A DNA stretch of 64,000 nucleotides. It comes from Citrobacter freundii (GTDB lineage: Bacteria; Pseudomonadota; Gammaproteobacteria; Enterobacterales; Enterobacteriaceae). Below are positions 49,152 through 58,062 of this stretch, piece after piece. A model generated the notes under the pieces. That model saw only the letters and a program-made list of their open reading frames with translations, had not been told where the DNA came from and made no database searches. Location of the stretch: the NCBI RefSeq assembly GCF_029717145.1, contig NZ_CP099222.1, positions 3,410,001 through 3,474,000 on the forward strand, written 5' to 3'. The position numbers and the translations under genes were made by a program. Position 1 is the stretch's first letter. Each line of letters starts with the position of its first letter.

Positions 49152-50592
49152 ACGCCTGCAGCGCCCTTTTTCGCTGGCCACGCGACTGACCTTTTTTATC
49201 AGCCTGGCAACCATCGCTTCGTTTTTCGCCTTCGCCTGGATAATGATCCACTCGGTGAAAGTCCATTTTGCCGAGCAGGATATCAACGATTTAAGAGAGA
49301 TCAGCACCACGCTGGAACGGATCCTTAATCAACCCAACGAACCGGAATCCCGGCGGCTGGAAATCTTAAAAAACGTGGTTTCCGGTTACTCTAACGTTAT
49401 TATTTCACTGGAAGATGCTAACCAAAAAGCCATTTTCCATTCACCTGGTGCGCCGGATCTGCGTCAGTTTATTACCCATGCGAAACCGGATAAAAACGCC
49501 GGTAATAATAATGTCTTTTTAATCTCCGGCCCCATGCTACGCACGCAAAATCACGATCACGGAGAAAACACGCCCTCCAACTGGCGCATGATTCGTTTGC
49601 CGGTAGGCCAGTTAGCGGACGGCAAACCGGCCTGGACGCTGTATATGGCGTTATCGATAGACTTTCATCTGCACTATATTAACGATCTGAAAAACAAGCT
49701 AATTATGACGGCGTCGCTGATCAGCATGATGATTATTTTCATCGTATTGTTCGCCGTCTATAAAGGTCATGAACCGATCCGTAACGTCAGTCGCCGTATC
49801 CAGAACATTACCTCCAAGAATCTCGATGTCCGCCTCGATCCCCAGGCCGTACCGATAGAGCTGGAGCAGCTGGTCGGGTCGTTTAACCATATGATCGAAC
49901 GCATCGAGGATGTGTTTAAACGCCAGTCTAATTTCTCAGCGGATATTGCCCATGAGATCCGCACCCCCATCACCAATCTGGTCACCCAAACGGAAATCGC
50001 ACTTAGCCAGCCCCGTAGCCAGAAAGAGCTGGAAGATGTGCTCTATTCCAATCTCGAAGAGTTTGGCCGAATGTCGAAGATGGTGAGCGACATGCTGTTC
50101 CTGGCACAGGCGGACAATAATCAATTGATCCCGGAAAAGACGGCACTCAACCTGGCGGATGAGGTCGGTAAGGTGTTTGACTTTTTCGAGGCGTGGGCAG
50201 AAGAGCGCGAGGTAAGTTTACGCTTTGAGGGCCGCGCATGCTGGGTGTCTGGCGATCCGTTAATGCTGCGCAGAGCCCTGAGCAATTTGCTGTCGAACGC
50301 CATGCGTTACACTCCCAAGGGCCAGTCGGTGACCGTACGGGTAAAAGAGGCGGACGAACAGGTACACATTATTGTTGAGAATCCCGGCACGCCCATCGCC
50401 GCGGAGCATCTGCCGCGACTGTTCGACCGTTTCTATCGCGTAGACCCATCACGACAGCGTAAAGGTGAAGGGAGCGGCATTGGCCTGGCGATTGTGAAAT
50501 CAATTGTCGCGGCCCATCAGGGAAAGGTGGCGGTCACCTCTGACACCCGCGCTACCCGCTTTATTCTGACACTGCCAAAACACGCAAATTAG
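49141..50592 (+). CDS. cusS: CusS, copper/silver-sensing histidine kinase
   Basis: 483 residues. Two membrane helices (about 17-37 and 187-207) bracket a periplasmic sensor with a His-containing stretch ([11 protein letters not shown]) that could bind metal. Then come HAMP, the dimerisation/H-box ([17 protein letters not shown]), N-box ([11 protein letters not shown]), and [14 protein letters not shown] 49141 overlaps the cusR stop. Complete in length. Confidence 0.96.
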   Translation: MAIKRLQRPFSLATRLTFFISLATIASFFAFAWIMIHSVKVHFAEQDINDLREISTTLERILNQPNEPESRRLEILKNVVSGYSNVIISLEDANQKAIFHSPGAPDLRQFITHAKPDKNAGNNNVFLISGPMLRTQNHDHGENTPSNWRMIRLPVGQLADGKPAWTLYMALSIDFHLHYINDLKNKLIMTASLISMMIIFIVLFAVYKGHEPIRNVSRRIQNITSKNLDVRLDPQAVPIELEQLVGSFNHMIERIEDVFKRQSNFSADIAHEIRTPITNLVTQTEIALSQPRSQKELEDVLYSNLEEFGRMSKMVSDMLFLAQADNNQLIPEKTALNLADEVGKVFDFFEAWAEEREVSLRFEGRACWVSGDPLMLRRALSNLLSNAMRYTPKGQSVTVRVKEADEQVHIIVENPGTPIAAEHLPRLFDRFYRVDPSRQRKGEGSGIGLAIVKSIVAAHQGKVAVTSDTRATRFILTLPKHAN

Positions 50593-50651
50593 CCCTGCAG
50601 GGTGGCACGAATGTGCCATCCGCTGACCTGCTGGCATTTTTATTGATTCTC

Positions 50652-50665
50652 TGACGTAACCGTCA
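50652..50665. promoter_or_regulatory. Possible degenerate CusR box before the SilE-like gene
   Basis: TGAC-N6-GTCA at the same half-site spacing as the CusR consensus, 69 bases upstream of the SilE-like start. The outer A/T arms match poorly. Confidence 0.35.
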
Positions 50666-50733
50666 TAATTCTGTCACCTCGCTGAGCGCGCCTGCTTATT
50701 ATCATTTCTTCCGTAAACCCATACTGGAGAAAT

Positions 50734-51057
50734 ATGATGAACAAGATGTCTTCTTTTTTTTCTATTGCATTTTTTATCTCAGCTGGCGTGAATGCCGCAG
50801 AAAGTGTTGATACCCATCAACAGGCGGCGATGGCCCATGAAATGATGAATAATAGCGATGCCCCTGCCCATCAGAAAATGGTGCAGGCACATCAGACGCA
50901 AGCACGTAATAGTCAGTCCACTAAGGCCGTTGCGCCGTCATTTTCACAAATGGATGAGCATGAAAAAGCAATGGTTGTACATGAGTCAATGAATAACGGT
51001 CATGCGTTTTCACATCAGCAACAGGCAGAAAAACATCGCCAACAGATCCCCGCATAG
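50734..51057 (+). CDS. Short SilE/PcoE-like periplasmic Cu/Ag-binding protein
   Basis: 107 residues. A signal peptide ending VNA is followed by a Met/His-rich, probably disordered chain. It holds family repeats of the SilE/PcoE type: HQQAAMAHEMMNN, PAHQKMVQAHQ, MDEHEKAMVVHESMNNG, SHQQQAEKHR. SilE and PcoE are about 143 residues, so this form is shorter. Two ATGs in tandem (50734, 50737) follow GGAG. Sits 141 bases after cusS, consistent with a metal sponge co-induced with Cus. Confidence 0.85.
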   Translation: MMNKMSSFFSIAFFISAGVNAAESVDTHQQAAMAHEMMNNSDAPAHQKMVQAHQTQARNSQSTKAVAPSFSQMDEHEKAMVVHESMNNGHAFSHQQQAEKHRQQIPA

Positions 51058-51118
51058 GGATAACTCATGTACTATTCTGGATGAATAACACCACTCTCCC
51101 ATTACGGATGGAAATTCC

Positions 51119-51496
51119 ATGAATAAGCTATTCAGCGCCTTTGATTTTCAGCAAACACGTCAGCGCCTGCTGGCCAACATAAAATCACATGGCCTTGTTT
51201 TATTTGGCGAGTTTGATCATGCCAAAGCTGCTGCCGAGGTGGAGTTAATACTTCCACCCACTACGGTACTTATTTTTGGTAACCCCAAAGGGGGTACTGC
51301 TCTAATGTTGCAGCATCCAGAATTAGCGCTCGACTTACCCTTCAGAGTATTAATTAGCCAGCAACCGGACGGGCTGGTTTGGGTCGGTTTTCATCCGGTC
51401 GAAACGCTGGAGAAATACGGGCTGGATACGCATGCTATTCAGGCACTAAAAAAACTGGAAAATCTTGTAGAACAAAGCATTGCCAGCATTGACTGA
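51119..51496 (+). CDS. DUF302-family protein
   Basis: 125 residues, cytoplasmic, no signal. DUF302 hallmarks: FGEFDHAKAAAEV, PTTVLIFGNPKGGTALM, ALDLPFRVLI, WVGFHP. The family has no firm function. It often appears next to metal or redox stress genes. It follows the SilE-like gene by 61 bases on the same strand and may share its transcript. Confidence 0.85.
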   Translation: MNKLFSAFDFQQTRQRLLANIKSHGLVLFGEFDHAKAAAEVELILPPTTVLIFGNPKGGTALMLQHPELALDLPFRVLISQQPDGLVWVGFHPVETLEKYGLDTHAIQALKKLENLVEQSIASID

Positions 51497-51831
51497 GTCA
51501 CACACGCAGGCTTATTGTTCAATAAGTCTGCATTTCTCATTACCTCCTTCATTCTTTCTCTCCTCGATTAATGTCAATATTAATATTCCATTAAATCGCA
51601 CATCAAAAATTAAACAACCTCCAGAATAATAAATGAATTGTATACAATACGTAAAATACCTACGTATTATGTTGTATACCACCATAATTTAACGCCCTCA
51701 GAAAATATAAATTAGGAATCCCCCTGGTATTCACCGTTAATATTTAATGGGAAACTTTCTTCGTCATAAACATGACAGCAATAAAATCAATATTCCTATA
51801 AATAAATTTAATGATGATAGTGAGTAACAGA
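51497..51831. other. AT-rich intergenic region with an imperfect inverted repeat
   Basis: Arms GTATACAA-TACGTA (51640-51653) and TACGTA-TTATG-TTGTATAC (51661-51679) form an interrupted palindrome upstream of the two secreted His-rich protein genes. Probably a promoter or operator region; no gene is seen. Confidence 0.4.
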
Positions 51832-52338
51832 ATGAATAAACGTCTGCTGGCCATCTTTGTTCTGGGTCTGACAACCGCGACAACTGCATGCGCCATTACC
51901 CCGGCGATGCAGAAAAAATATGAACGCTCAGGCTGTACACAAATGAGTGAACTCAACGGTTGCGATGTGAATAAATCCTATGAGTGGAACCGCGATCACG
52001 GGTTTATCGACAATGCGGAAAACCATCATCAGCGCCATCATCGTCATGATGAAGACCGCCAGAACAGCGGTAATCAGGATAATCATGACCAGGCCGGTAT
52101 CGACGGTAAGTTCACCGGTAATTACGTGGCTAAATTTGAAAACGGTCAACGCAGCGTTGATATTCACGTAGAAGATTCCGGCGTTTACATCAACGGCAAT
52201 GAAGTACGCGATGTGAATACCTATAAAGATACGATGACCTTCCGCGTGGGATATGCCACTTACACCCTGAAAGCGAACGGCCGCGGAAGCTGGAACGATA
52301 GCGACGCCGGTAACGCTGGCAAGATTGTGCGTGAATAA
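51832..52338 (+). CDS. Secreted protein with His/Asp-rich linker
   Basis: 168 residues from ATG 51832. A signal peptide (LLAIFVLGLTTATTACA) with no good lipobox precedes a short Cys-containing region (SGCTQMSELNGCD). Next is a His/Asp/Asn-rich stretch (NHHQRHHRHDEDRQN, about 64-88) and a beta-rich C-terminal domain (GKFTGNYVAKFENGQRSVDIHVEDSGVYINGNEV). I do not recognise the family. The His-rich part could bind metal ions. It forms a pair with the lipoprotein gene 14 bases downstream. Confidence 0.75.
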   Translation: MNKRLLAIFVLGLTTATTACAITPAMQKKYERSGCTQMSELNGCDVNKSYEWNRDHGFIDNAENHHQRHHRHDEDRQNSGNQDNHDQAGIDGKFTGNYVAKFENGQRSVDIHVEDSGVYINGNEVRDVNTYKDTMTFRVGYATYTLKANGRGSWNDSDAGNAGKIVRE

Positions 52339-52352
52339 CGGATGACACCACA

Positions 52353-52604
52353 ATGAAAAAACTGATATCTGCACTGGTAATCATGGCCAGCCTGGCAGGC
52401 TGTGCTGAGCATCCGTACCTGTCTGCCGCAGCCGCAGGTGTAGGCGCTGCAGCGGTTGCCACGGCGATTGCTAACCACAAGAATCGTGAATCCAAACGCG
52501 ATAAAGAGCATAAACGCCAGGAGCAGGAAGACAGAGAAAACCAGCACGCCTGGCGACATCACCACCGCCATGACGACGACAACGACCAGTACTATCGCCG
52601 CTGA
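52353..52604 (+). CDS. Small His-rich lipoprotein
   Basis: 83 residues. The lipoprotein signal has lipobox LAGC (Cys17), then a glycine/alanine zipper-like hydrophobic stretch (AAAAGVGAAAVATAIAN) and a highly charged tail ending HHHRHDDDNDQYYRR. Both this and the preceding secreted protein carry mixed His/Asp tracts, which suggests a shared metal-related or envelope role. Unnamed family. Confidence 0.78.
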   Translation: MKKLISALVIMASLAGCAEHPYLSAAAAGVGAAAVATAIANHKNRESKRDKEHKRQEQEDRENQHAWRHHHRHDDDNDQYYRR

Positions 52605-52684
52605 GTAGCCCCGAAGAGCGCTGAGATCACAGCGCTCTTACCTTCTGTGCGTTACAGTATGATGCTTTAACGCCGGAGTCTGGT

Positions 52685-53488
52685 ATGGCTTTAACCCTTA
52701 CGGTATTGCTTGAAAACACACGCGCTGCCGGTGCTGACAAATCATTGCAGGCAGCCCCTGGGTTAAGCCTGCTCGTCCAGGATGAAACAACCTCTGTTTT
52801 GTTTGATACCGGGCCGGATGACAGCTTTAAGCTGAATGCCGCGAGAATGGGCGTTGACCTGTCTCAACTTACCGCCGTGGTACTCTCGCACGGGCATTAT
52901 GATCACTGTGGCGGCGTGCCGTGGCTGGCGGATAATACGCACGTCATCTGCCATCCACACATTGCCTGCGAGCGTTATTCTGCAATCACCGTTGCCGGAT
53001 ATAGCCAAAAAATCAAAAAATTATCACGCGAGAATGATTACTCTCGCCTGCATATGACCTATACCCGCGAGCCATTCCCGATTAGTGAGCGCTTTCTGTG
53101 GTCCGGAGAAATAAACGTGCCGACGCCACAGGCTTACGGCGTTATTCAGGAGCAAACACCCCAACCGGATTACATCACCGACGAAGGCGTATTGATTTAT
53201 CAGTCTGAGCGTGGACTGATCATTATTACCGGCTGCGGGCATCGAGGAATAGAGAACATCGTCCGCCATTGTCAAAACATTACGGGTATCACCAGGATCT
53301 ACGCCCTGATCGGCGGCTTTCATTTACGCGCGGCGTCGCCGCAAAAATTGTGGAAAACGCGTCGGTTTCTCCGTCAACAAAAGCCCGAAAAGTTGCTCGG
53401 CTGTCATTGCACCGGTTCGTGGGGACGTTTTTGGCTGCCCGGAACAGACGCGCCAGCAACGGGAGATGTGATTGTTCTGGCTGAGTGA
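52685..53488 (+). CDS. Metallo-beta-lactamase-fold hydrolase (COG1237-like)
   Basis: 267 residues, cytoplasmic. The MBL signature is HGHYDHCGG (about 76-84), a further acidic/His pair lies in ITGCGHRGIENIV, and GGFHL and CHCTG are near the end, as in proteins annotated as dihydropterin-ribofuranosylaminobenzene-phosphate synthase-like MBLs. Substrate unknown in enterobacteria. GGAG lies upstream of ATG 52685. It stands alone. Confidence 0.85.
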   Translation: MALTLTVLLENTRAAGADKSLQAAPGLSLLVQDETTSVLFDTGPDDSFKLNAARMGVDLSQLTAVVLSHGHYDHCGGVPWLADNTHVICHPHIACERYSAITVAGYSQKIKKLSRENDYSRLHMTYTREPFPISERFLWSGEINVPTPQAYGVIQEQTPQPDYITDEGVLIYQSERGLIIITGCGHRGIENIVRHCQNITGITRIYALIGGFHLRAASPQKLWKTRRFLRQQKPEKLLGCHCTGSWGRFWLPGTDAPATGDVIVLAE

Positions 53489-53654
53489 GCACAGCGAATA
53501 TGAACATAAAGATCGTCAAAATGATATTGAACATTCATCACATTATTCACATCAATATTGATTGATACACACAACCTTGATCTGGTCACTTATCATACAG
53601 AAATAGCCTTCACTACACTCAAATTAGCGGTATAACAAACAAGAGGTGGTGAAT

Positions 53655-54083
53655 ATGTATCGTTCTATTCTGGTGCCGATTGATATCTCTGAAACCGATG
53701 TAACGCGTCAGGTGATCCCACAGGTCGAGGCGCACGCAAAAACCGCAAAGGTCCATTTTTTAGCCGTTATCCCTACTGTCCCATTCTACGCATCACTGGG
53801 ACTGGCCTACTCCAATGAATTCCCGGACAGAAGCGGCATTCAAGCTAAGGCCACCGAAAAGCTGCAAGAGATTGTTAAACAATTCAACATTCCTGCCGGC
53901 AGGACGGAACTGCACGTCGTTTACGGCCCGCCTAAAGATCAGATCTTAAAGTTAGCGGAAGCGGTAGATGCAGAACTCGTCATCATCGGTTCGCATAAGC
54001 CGGGTTTTAGCACTTATCTGCTGGGTTCAACGGCCTCCGCCGTGGTGCGCCACGCAAAATGCCCGGTGCTTGTAGTGCGGTGA
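53655..54083 (+). CDS. Universal stress protein, UspF-like
   Basis: 142 residues from ATG 53655 (GAGGTGG upstream; a GTG nine bases earlier is in frame). Usp fold: YRSILVPIDISE at the start, PFYASLGLAYSNEFP, and the C-terminal STYLLGSTASAVVRHAKCPVLVVR. It is closest by eye to E. coli UspF, but clearly diverged. Usp proteins bind ATP and respond to stress; the specific role is unknown. Confidence 0.85.
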   Translation: MYRSILVPIDISETDVTRQVIPQVEAHAKTAKVHFLAVIPTVPFYASLGLAYSNEFPDRSGIQAKATEKLQEIVKQFNIPAGRTELHVVYGPPKDQILKLAEAVDAELVIIGSHKPGFSTYLLGSTASAVVRHAKCPVLVVR

Positions 54084-54240
54084 CATGCCGACAAAAGACC
54101 ATACATACGGGAGCGAATCAGCTCCCGTTCTTATTCGTTTCGGATTTCCTGAGTCTCGCAGAAAAAGTCAAATACGGAGCGAAAGGTGGTTTGTTGCAAT
54201 GCGAATACGACAGGGATGATTAGAGAGGAATGCTGTAAAA

Positions 54241-54317
54241 TGGTACGCCCTGTAGGATTCGAACCTACGACCTACGGCTTAGAAGGCCGTTGCTCTATCC
54301 AACTGAGCTAAGGGCGC
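54241..54317 (-). tRNA. argU: tRNA-Arg(UCU)
   Basis: 77 bases including encoded CCA, full cloverleaf: acceptor GCGCCCT/AGGGCGT (the first pair is G:U), D-arm, anticodon loop CTTCTAA with anticodon TCT at 54281-54283, T-arm with GTTCGAATC. It reads the rare AGA codon. It is the fimU gene of the Salmonella fim cluster, where it affects translation of FimY. Confidence 0.97.
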
Positions 54318-54355
54318 ATTGCGAAGTGAAAACTTCATGCGGATGAAACGCGTGA

Positions 54356-54383
54356 ATTATACGGTCAGCGCCTGCTGAGTCAA
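54356..54383 (-). promoter_or_regulatory. argU promoter
   Basis: On the minus strand TTGACT (54383-54378), 16-base spacer, TATAAT (54361-54356), about 39 bases before the mature tRNA 5' end: a near-consensus sigma-70 promoter. Confidence 0.75.
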
Positions 54384-54573
54384 TGCCTTTTGTTCTGGTT
54401 GCTTGCGAAGTGTACGAATGGTGGTTTTTTCTGCTCGTCCACGGGTATCCAGGAAATCACCTGGTAACAACTGAGGCGCCGTAAAGCCCGGTTTAAGGTT
54501 AAATGTATTTAGAAAATTAATGATTTTGCTTAACATTCTCCTACACCCTTCCCTGCGGTTTAGGATCCCTTCA

Positions 54574-55167
54574 ATGTTAAGTATCGCCATCAAAGACGAA
54601 AATAGTCACTTCGAACATGGTCTGAAAATCATCATTACTCGTCTGACGAATCAGTGGCGTCAGGAGATTTGCTTCTTGCCTGTCGACGATATCGATCGTG
54701 CAGACATCGCCTTTTTATCGCTGGATGAAGAGTGGCTCAGCGCGGGCTGTTACGAAATTCCCCGCCACACCCGTCACCAACATCGGGTCATTATTTGCAG
54801 CAAATGCGATAAAGATAAGCTGATGTTCAGGCCCTGCCTGTACATGCTACCGCTGATTTATCGCGAAGATGATGTCGAAGAGATCGGCAAAAAAATGGTA
54901 CTCATTTTGCAAAAACGCGCACTCCGTTCCAGCGTCCCTGCCACCATCTGTCACTACTGCACCACCCGCAACTTTTCCATTGCAGAGCGTCAGTTTTTAA
55001 TGTTCCTCGCCAGCGGATATACCTCCGCCGAAACCGCACAGCTTCTTGCACTCAGTGAGGTAGAAGCGAAGGTAACGCGTCGGAGTATTATGAGAAAACT
55101 GCAGGTGAAAAATGAACAACAATTCTTAAGATACATTCGGGTTAACCTGAGTTTTCTACAAAATTGA
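54574..55167 (+). CDS. fimW: FimW, LuxR-like negative regulator of type 1 fimbriae
   Basis: 197 residues from ATG 54574 with AGGAT upstream; the frame extends further up without similarity. The N-terminal region begins LSIAIKDENSHFEHGLKI. The C-terminal LuxR-type HTH includes ERQFLMFLASGYTSAETAQLLALSEVEAKVTRRSIMRKLQVK. In Salmonella FimW represses fimbriae and is thought to bind FimZ. Identified by size (about 198 in Salmonella), HTH type and position between argU and the EAL gene. Confidence 0.85.
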   Translation: MLSIAIKDENSHFEHGLKIIITRLTNQWRQEICFLPVDDIDRADIAFLSLDEEWLSAGCYEIPRHTRHQHRVIICSKCDKDKLMFRPCLYMLPLIYREDDVEEIGKKMVLILQKRALRSSVPATICHYCTTRNFSIAERQFLMFLASGYTSAETAQLLALSEVEAKVTRRSIMRKLQVKNEQQFLRYIRVNLSFLQN

Positions 55168-55331
55168 ACCGTTTCTTATGCGCTGGAAACTTTATGAGAA
55201 ATGTCTCATGTGCAATTAAGTATATGCGCCTACTGCCCCCATTTCTATGCTGCCACAATAATGCCTATGTGTTATTTCCGGGGTAAAAATAAAACACTCT
55301 CGGTAATATTTGCTCCGCGTGGGAGAATATC

Positions 55332-56057
55332 ATGATGCCGAGCCTGTTATTGTGCAACGATAAATATGAGTACGCACATCCTTCAATAAAAAATGATGCT
55401 AACGTTCTACTTTCAACACTGAAATTAGAACCCATTGTCGAGTTATCGACTTCGCACCGATACGGCTTTGAAGTCCTGACCCACCTCCCGCGAAAAATGA
55501 ATAGCGAGAACTATTTTCGCCAGCTTTCTTTCGCACAACAACAAAGCCTGTTTTATCGCCAAATAGCCAACATCGTACATTATCAGCCCGGCTACGTTTA
55601 TTCACTGAACCTGCCGATGAAGGCCTTTCTGAACTGGACGTCATTTCATTGGCGTGATGTTACGTATCCACCTAACCTTGTCATCGAAATACAGGACCCT
55701 GCTACATTCCTTTTGCTCAATGTTGCTCAACGCCATGTGGCGTATAACGCTATGCAGCATGTTGAAGCGTCAGGCACCCCTATCTGGATGGATGACGTCA
55801 ATGAAGAATTACTCATCGCATTCATTGAGGCTAATTGGCACCTGTCAGGCATTAAACTGGATAAAAATACCTTTTGGACACTGAGTAAAAAACCCAGCAG
55901 GCTCCAGCAGATCATTAAGAAAGGACAAGCAATCGCAAATCAGGTGATTGTCGAAGGGATTGAAACCCAAACGCACAAGGAAATTGCCCAGCGAGCCGGC
56001 GCAAATTTGGGGCAGGGGTATTTATGGCCCGCCATTTATCCAGGGCAGGAGAAATAA
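55332..56057 (+). CDS. EAL-domain phosphodiesterase of the fim cluster (STM0551-like)
   Basis: 241 residues. An EAL domain whose signature is EVL (E47 in YGFEVLTHL). Other catalytic positions are kept: N93 (SLNLPMKAF), E119 (VIEIQD), D154-D155 (WMDDVNEE), K175 (IKLDKNTF) and E208 (IVEGIET). The Salmonella homologue STM0551 sits at the same place and reduces fimbriation through c-di-GMP breakdown. It lies between fimW and fimY in the same orientation. Confidence 0.88.
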   Translation: MMPSLLLCNDKYEYAHPSIKNDANVLLSTLKLEPIVELSTSHRYGFEVLTHLPRKMNSENYFRQLSFAQQQSLFYRQIANIVHYQPGYVYSLNLPMKAFLNWTSFHWRDVTYPPNLVIEIQDPATFLLLNVAQRHVAYNAMQHVEASGTPIWMDDVNEELLIAFIEANWHLSGIKLDKNTFWTLSKKPSRLQQIIKKGQAIANQVIVEGIETQTHKEIAQRAGANLGQGYLWPAIYPGQEK

Positions 56058-56079
56058 AACGGAAAGGAAAACAGGAAGG

Positions 56080-56802
56080 ATGCGCAGCGTACTACGTCGG
56101 GAACGACATCGCCGTTTACAAAACACTCACTGTACCCATCAATATCATCACTGTGCGCCGCAGGTATTTGACCGGCTTGAGTATCTGGCACAAAAAATCA
56201 ATTATACATTACCGGGAGACACTGTATCTCAGGCAATTATCACCACTGATTACTATCTCGCATTTACACTGAACCGCTATTTATTTTCAGGTACCCGTAC
56301 GGCTGTTTTCCAGAATTTTGAGTCGGCGCTCGACAGTCTGCAATCCCCTGAATCCAGTCAGTTAGTGATTGATATGGAAGGATTGCCATTCTCGTATTTC
56401 GAGACGATCCAACAGTTACGCCTGCTGGTTAAACAGCGTAATGACATACAGATTTTTTTATTACTCAACGATAATGACGAAAGTCTGGGTAAATTTATTG
56501 CCATGACCGGTCCTTTTTATGTTCTCCCCCGCCGTCAGCGCCTTGCAGACATACGTCACGCTTTATTATCGCCAAATCTAAATAATATTCATTCTTCGCG
56601 TTTAAACCTGGCTGACTGGGAGATGGTTTCATTACTATTGCAAGGTGAATCCTTAAAAAAGATTGCCTGCATACAAAACCGGCCTTACCACCGGGTTATC
56701 TATCGTCTGAATCAACTGATTACGTACCTCGGATTGCCACACCGCCAACGTTTTTTGCATCTGATACACCGTCTTAACGCTACCTCTCATCATTTAATTT
56801 AA
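56080..56802 (+). CDS. fimY: FimY, LuxR-like co-activator of type 1 fimbriae
   Basis: 240 residues from ATG 56080, the Salmonella FimY length. N-terminal RSVLRRERHRRL, then INYTLPGDTVSQAIITTDYYL. The C-terminal HTH region is LADWEMVSLLLQGESLKKIACIQNRPYHRVIYRLNQL. A start further upstream would overlap the EAL gene and is rejected because AGGAAGG precedes 56080. With FimZ it is needed for fimA transcription in Salmonella; argU supports its translation. Confidence 0.88.
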   Translation: MRSVLRRERHRRLQNTHCTHQYHHCAPQVFDRLEYLAQKINYTLPGDTVSQAIITTDYYLAFTLNRYLFSGTRTAVFQNFESALDSLQSPESSQLVIDMEGLPFSYFETIQQLRLLVKQRNDIQIFLLLNDNDESLGKFIAMTGPFYVLPRRQRLADIRHALLSPNLNNIHSSRLNLADWEMVSLLLQGESLKKIACIQNRPYHRVIYRLNQLITYLGLPHRQRFLHLIHRLNATSHHLI

Positions 56803-57392
56803 CACCATAACCCTTTGTGAAATAAGATTTTTTAGGAAATTACTTATTTATCACTGAGACGCCCCATGTAATTTTTACATAAATTTAATATTTACAACTA
56901 ATCCTGGTATTATGCCTGCGGCGTGCAAAGCACTTAACCCTACGAACTCTGTGCATTACGTCGTAATGGCCATCTAAGACCTCCTTAACAAAACCTAAAC
57001 AATCAGCCTGTTGTGTTGTTTTTAGTATTTTAAAAAAACTTTCAATCTGCCATAATTAAAACAGAAGGAAAATAATACTAACAATCGTAAGCATATTGGG
57101 TTCTTTCAGGATATCGTAACAGCCATTAAGAAGTTACTTACCGCAAGACTTTTCCGAATGAGTAGAGTAGGTATAATCCCTACTGTTTAATGATTAATTG
57201 TAAATTTTTCCTGGTGTGAAATGGATATTCCACACACTCATTGTTCTTACCAAGAACGGCTGAATAAACAAGGATGAAGTCTTATTTATTCGGTTCTTCT
57301 CGCAGAACAACCCTTGGCTATTTGACAATATTAATAACGCCTGATGTTTTATCAAAATCGCAAGATACACGAACAGTTTGAGGCATACAACA
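56803..57392. other. Long fimY-fimZ intergenic region
   Basis: 590 AT-rich bases without a convincing gene. It has a 15-bp palindrome CATTACG-T-CGTAATG at 56954-56968. A TTGACA hexamer lies at 57322 close to fimZ. An imperfect hairpin is formed by AAGAACGG...CGGTTCTT arms near 57250-57298. Probably the fimZ promoter and a structured leader. Confidence 0.5.
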
Positions 57393-58025
57393 ATGAAACC
57401 AGCATCCGTTATCATTATGGACGAACACCCTATTGTCAGAATGTCGATAGAAGTGCTGCTCGAAAAAAATAGTAATATCGAAGTGGTACTGAAAACTGAC
57501 GACAGTCGTACAGCAATTGATCACCTGCGCACCTATCCTGTCGATCTCGTCATTCTGGACATTGAACTGCCTGGTGCCGATGGATTTACCCTACTCAAGA
57601 GAATTAAATCACTGCAGGAAAAGACGCGGGTTCTGTTTCTGTCCTCAAAATCAGAATCTTTTTACGCCGGACGCGCTATCCGGGCAGGTGCAAATGGTTT
57701 TGTCAGTAAACGCAAGGACCTGAATGATATCTACAATGCGGTAAAAATGATCTTATCCGGTTATTCTTTTTTCCCGTCAGATACGCTTAACTTTATTAAT
57801 AACATTAATATACGTAAAGGAGAGCTGAATGACATGCCGCTTTCCAATCGCGAGGTCACGGTGCTACGTTATCTGGCAAATGGGTTATCCAATAAAGAAA
57901 TTGCAGAGCAGTTATTACTCAGCAATAAAACGATCAGTGCGCACAAAGCCAATATCTACTCCAAACTTGGTTTGCATACCATTGTCGAGCTGATCGATTA
58001 CGCGAAAATGCATGAATTAATGTAA
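57393..58025 (+). CDS. fimZ: FimZ, response regulator activating type 1 fimbriae
   Basis: 210 residues, exactly the usual FimZ length. NarL-type: receiver with phosphoacceptor D56 (DLVILDIELPGADGF), then a LuxR HTH (LSNREVTVLRYLANGLSNKEIAEQLLLSNKTISAHKANIYSKLG). No cognate kinase is nearby, as in Salmonella. It activates the fimA promoter. Convergent with fimF across a hairpin. ATG 57393 is preferred to a start 15 bases earlier. Confidence 0.95.
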   Translation: MKPASVIIMDEHPIVRMSIEVLLEKNSNIEVVLKTDDSRTAIDHLRTYPVDLVILDIELPGADGFTLLKRIKSLQEKTRVLFLSSKSESFYAGRAIRAGANGFVSKRKDLNDIYNAVKMILSGYSFFPSDTLNFINNINIRKGELNDMPLSNREVTVLRYLANGLSNKEIAEQLLLSNKTISAHKANIYSKLGLHTIVELIDYAKMHELM

Positions 58026-58028
58026 CCC

Positions 58029-58057
58029 CACTCCCGACGAGATGACATTCGGGAGTG
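58029..58057. terminator. Hairpin between convergent fimZ and fimF
   Basis: Perfect 9-bp stem CACTCCCGA / TCGGGAGTG with an 11-base loop directly between the two stop codons; probably acts in both directions though no long U-run follows. Confidence 0.65.
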
Positions 58058-58062
58058 AGTGG

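Noticed and set aside
54241-54317. argU as a prophage or island attachment site
   Set aside because: tRNA genes including argU are common integration sites, but no integrase gene or repeat of the tRNA 3' end is seen next to it in this window.
54357-54593. Minus-strand frame of 59-78 codons between argU and fimW
   Set aside because: Its 3' part is the argU promoter and its possible AGGAG site is too close to the internal ATG; no known family.
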